A stretch of DNA of 64,000 nt from Pelodera strongyloides. Its lineage: Eukaryota > Nematoda > Chromadorea > Rhabditida > Rhabditidae. Of this stretch, positions 59,849 through 64,000 are shown piece by piece; the stretch's first letter is position 1; the number at the start of each line of letters is the position of its first letter. The notes under the pieces are model-generated. The model did no database searches. It was not told the origin of the DNA and was given only the letters and a program-made list of their open reading frames with translations. The stretch spans positions 124,001 to 188,000 of the forward strand of contig JAANDG010000227.1 in NCBI GenBank assembly GCA_036852015.1. The letters run 5' to 3'. The position numbers were made by a program, and so were the translations under genes.

Positions 59849-62800
59849 ATGGCTCGAAGCTTCAACTACTTGATGCATCCCCGCAACCGGTATCGCCACG
59901 AACCGCCCGACTTTTATAAACTCGCCCTAAAATATCCCGAGTTCAGAAAACACTGTACAATTGAACCATGTGGAAAGGTGGGTTTCAGCTTTTATTTGTT
60001 GTTACCTTTCTCATAATAGGCTTCACTGATGGCAGTTTAATGAGCATCTTCGTTCAGTCTGGTATTGCTAACTGCTAACACTTTTAGGTATTCGTTGATT
60101 TTCACAGCGATGACACAGTTCGTGCACTGACCCGCTCTCTCCTTCTTGAACACTTCCAACTTGACGTGCAGCTACCACACGGCTCTCTTGTGCCTCGGGT
60201 GCCACAGAAGCTGAACTATATTCTATGGCTGGAGGATCTTCTCCGACTGAATCATCTTCACAATGACGTCGTTGGCGTTGACATTGGTTAGTAAGCAATA
60301 TTAGTTGCTCGTGAGCCTATAACATCTGGGCACGATTTCATGGGGTTTCCTTGTTCCAACCGAAATCATCCCTCATTTTATCGAACTGATGACTAATTAC
60401 TATAATTGGAGGTGACAGAGTTTTTAAATCTTACTTCTTGCTCCAAGGCTCCAAGCTTTGATAATCCTCGGCAATTGAATTGATCGGCCGTGACGTGGCC
60501 GATACCACCACTCGATTGGAAAGTCAGAGACTCCAAATAATCATCGAAAAATTCTTGACAGTGCCAATCATGGCTGTTCACATATGTGACAACAATTTAT
60601 ATTTGTTTTAGGCACCGGTGCGTCGTGTATCTACCCTCTACTCGGAACCCGTGTTTGTGGATGGAAATTCGTAGGAACTGACTGCGATCAACAAAGTGTG
60701 CAGGCTGCAGCGTCGAATATCAGCAGAAATGGTCTGGCGAATTCAATATCTGTGTTCAAGGTGTCAGAGGAGGATATGATTAAAGTGAGTTTACTGACTG
60801 GGGATTGTAGCATTATTTAAAACAGATCCAGTAGCCTAACTGTCGCTGTCGCTAGATAGTTCGATTTGGCATGGTGACGATGGTGAGATAGCATGTAAGA
60901 TAGTCTGACGCACAATCCCAAGTCTGACGTACAATTTTTGCTTGTTCCAGGATGTCATACGAAGTTATCCGGATGTTGAGTTCACTTTTTGTATGTGCAA
61001 TCCGCCGTTTTATGAACTTGAAGAGGTGGAGCAGGTTGGTCGGAATTTGTTCACTAAATCACTAATTTATTTATTTTCAATATTTTGCTTCTGCTTGAAA
61101 TTGTTCGATCGCGAATGTGAGAAAAATTCATGAGAAAAATATATGCATCGCGCAGCGGCGCAGCGCAGTCGGCGCAGTTTTGTCGAGTAAAGCAAAAGTA
61201 GCACAAATATGAAGAAAGCGAAACGAATAAATAAAGGTACACATTATACAGAAATCTATGGAGCTAAGTGCGGGTTTCCGGTATACAAATAAACAATATT
61301 TTCTTTAATTTAGAAATTCAACGTGGCACCGAGTGGTAGTTTGATAAACGAATGCTCCGGTGAGGGCCGGGCACCGCCCAATTCGTCTACGACTGCGAGA
61401 AATAATGAACTGGCGGTTCAGGTAAACTCACTTTTATTTTTAATCTGTAAACTGCAAATCTCTTGCAAATTAAATTTGGAAAATATTTTTTTTACTATAA
61501 TTTCAAGTTTCAGGGAGGAGAAGTGTCCTTTATCAACCGTATCATTAGTGATAGTCTGATCCTTCGAGACAATATCAAGTGAGTTCTTTTTTTTCCTTCT
61601 AATTCTAATCTATCATTTTTTCACACAAGTTTTAGTAGTATACTATGTGACATTCATATTCTAGCGAATGTGACAAAAAGGAAACTTTCGAACTACACAC
61701 TTCATCATCAGATGAAACTCAGCGAGCCTTTTGATTTTGAGGCGCACTATGCCTTTCAATTATGAGGTTTTTATATGACTTTCGTTTTAGGATTTACACG
61801 TCAATGGTTGGTAAGAAGACGAGTATGTTCGAGCTAAAGCGTCGCTTAGCACGTCTGGACGGTGTTCACTATGTTGTGCACACTCTAAATCAAGGGAAGA
61901 CACAGAGATGGGTGCTGGCGTGGACATTTCTACCCCATATCATACTACAAGTTGTGAGTACCTTTTTAAATTGAAAGTTGAATCCGATTCCGATTGCACT
62001 GTGCTCAGTTTGCCCGTTGATGGTAAGAACGAGTTGCTCGTTAGGCTAACGTTCACTGCCGTTGTGCCTAATTACTTGTATTTTTCATTTTCCGTTTAGT
62101 CAAGCGACTGAAAAGACACAAACGCTTTGTTTGTCACTAAGTAGACGGCTTTATTAAAATCAAGAGTAATACTTTTCTACTTTCGTTACATTTGCCTGGT
62201 AAAAAATATCTTCTCCTCCTCCTCCATATAATATAATTTATTCTAGTTCTGTATACTCTTCATTCAGGATATTGCCTGTGATCCCTCCGCCTGTGTGTTG
62301 GAGTTGCCCACTCAATTGCCGAATCCCAGAGAATGGCTAAACGAACAATTCGGGACACTTCAATTCGTTGTGAAACAACGGAGAGATGGAGCATTAGAGT
62401 GAGTTATACTTATTTTATCACTACCATTATTTTGCTGCGTTCATGTGATCAAGACGAAGCCGGAAACGATATTGATATGCATTTCAGTTGCTGTTTCTAT
62501 CTGTGCACTCTGGTTAAATCGTTAAATGCTGCTCACGAGAACTTAATATGAACAACATTATAATTTTTGGCAGACTGATTTTTCTCGTGAGCCTGTACCT
62601 CTAAACCCTAACTTATATTTGCTACTTTTTTTAATAAACAAATAGCTAAATAAAGTATTTTTTATATTATACGAATTAGCCTAATATTATGCGTTCTAGG
62701 TGTGATGCTGTGGAACCAACGTGGGTTCGAAAGAAGCGTTCTCTCGGACTGAAAAGGCCACTTGAACTGGAACAAATCGAGGTGTTCGACCCAGAATACC

Positions 62801-64000
62801 CACCCTATAAAAGACCGAGGTAAGGAGTTTTGTTAGATTGAATAATTTTATACTTACAATTAGAGAGGCACTGATTTCACTTGTTATAGAGGCAATAGAA
62901 ATTAGAAATGCAGAAATATCCCGTTTGTTGTACTACTCGTAAAGTCGTTATCGCTCACTGACAGCGGTGACGTACGGTGGTAGCTGCTCTAGCCTTTGAT
63001 TTTCCACTAGTTTTTTTCCTATGTATGGGAATATAATCGTTATAATAACTGCTTCCATAATGTGCGTTTATGTTTCATATTTTATTTTTATTTCAGGTTG
63101 ACCTATCGTCACGTGGCCGTTCAAGTGAGTTTAGGAGAGGGCGATGGCAAGGATTCACTCACAAATGCAGGCAATTTTGTGGACACGGAGAGGGAACCCG
63201 TTTCCTATTATCGAAGCAATTGCGGGTCGCAGGTTGGTAGTATTTTCGATTTTTTTTATTTACTTCATTTACATAGACCGTGAGAAATTAAGGCTCTCTT
63301 GTTTGTACGCGTGTTTCTTTGCTTACTGCTTACTGCAGTATGTGGGTTTTTTTAGTACAAGTGTGTAAGCATTTCGTGTGGAACTTCTGGAATGCTGTGG
63401 ATATTATTTCGTATATTTTACCTTTCCATATGTCTGCGTTGTCTTAAAGCGAAATATCACCCGGTTTGGGGTTTTTTCACCAAAAATAGTTTAAAAACAG
63501 TTATCAACGAAAATAAATATAAAAACACAAACAAATCAGTGCGTATTACAAGAAAATGTGTGCAAACGAAGATTTTTTTGATTTTGTATGGAAAAATCCG
63601 CACATGGCGGTAAAGTAGTAATACTAAGGCCTCGGTGGGAGAGGGTGCGGGCCCAACAGGGTCTATATCAAGGGTGTAGTTAGGGGTCGCGCCGACCGTG
63701 ACGGTTTTGAAAAATGTGTGGTCACGTCCACTTTCACGACGAGGCTGCGGGCGAGGCTTCAATCCAACGACCGTGTAACGCGGGGTGTGACGAGGCTGAA
63801 AAGACACGTTGCGCCTTAGACCCTGGCGCGTCGCCTGTCGGCAAAATTTAAATTTCGCCAAGTTTTTTGATTACCCAAACCCTTATTCAATTATTTTGTT
63901 GATATGTGTGCGTTCGTTTGTTGTTGTCATATGATAGTCTATGTATGCTACTTTCATCTGTTTGACATTTAGGTGCATGTACCAGCGGAAGAATGCTTTA
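59849..64000 (+). CDS. METTL16: METTL16/METT-10 RNA N6-adenosine methyltransferase (3' end cut by window)
   Basis: SAM-dependent enzyme that methylates an adenosine in U6 snRNA and in hairpins of SAM-synthetase transcripts. Exons: 59,849-59,977; 60,088-60,286; 60,612-60,784; 60,951-61,034; 61,314-61,421; 61,514-61,578; 61,791-61,950; 62,268-62,398; 62,700-62,819; 63,097-63,232; 63,973 onward. At least 444 aa are visible. N-terminal RNRYRHEPPDFYKLALKYPE; SAM loop VDIGTGASCIYPLLG (107-121); catalytic CMCNPPF with NPPF at 184-187; then GGEVSFINRIISDSL, MVGKKTSMFELKRRLARL and NQGKTQRWVLAWTF. The C-terminal part (VCR-like) is diverged. No missing catalytic residue. Confidence 0.95.

Overview
This window looks like nuclear DNA from a nematode, probably a rhabditid. 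The evidence is: AT-rich sequence; many short exons joined by TTTCAG/TTTTAG-type acceptors; two protein families that are strongly nematode-associated (a DUF19/T20D4.11-type secreted cysteine-rich protein and the HFAPQTW-type carbohydrate sulfotransferases); and a good 3' splice acceptor 10-50 nt before every complete gene's start codon, the pattern expected of spliced-leader trans-splicing. No bacterial, phage or CRISPR features were seen. All exon boundaries were worked out by hand from splice consensus, reading phase and family homology, so individual edges may be off by a few bases.

Layout. 1-5.3 kb: repeats and a decayed LINE reverse-transcriptase tail. 5.55-9.15 kb (minus): a six-exon sulfotransferase (305 aa) whose introns hold a 475-bp perfect hairpin element and a tandem array. 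11.7-14.2 kb (minus): a six-exon DUF19 secreted protein (201 aa). 14.2-24.0 kb: gene-poor, with GA microsatellites, a three-copy dispersed repeat and a ~229-bp tandem array. 24.05-33.37 kb (plus): a 30-exon SLC6-family sodium symporter (950 aa) with unusual long cytosolic ends. 33.4-41.8 kb: foldback elements and a decayed copy of the SLC6 3' end. 41.8-46.0 kb (plus): BBS4, the TPR subunit of the ciliary BBSome (13 exons, 472 aa). 48.9-56.4 kb (plus): a TMEM184 seven-helix protein with two candidate last exons. 59.85 kb to the end (plus): the METTL16/METT-10 RNA m6A methyltransferase, cut by the window edge.

The six genes are unrelated housekeeping, membrane and secreted functions on both strands. 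They are widely spaced, with no sign of an operon. The most distinctive feature is a set of non-autonomous hairpin elements. Every complete copy but one is flanked by TTAA on both sides, and they open with AGCG or AGGG. They have repeatedly settled in introns here, including a pair that brackets one 92-bp TMEM184 exon. No autonomous transposase was found.
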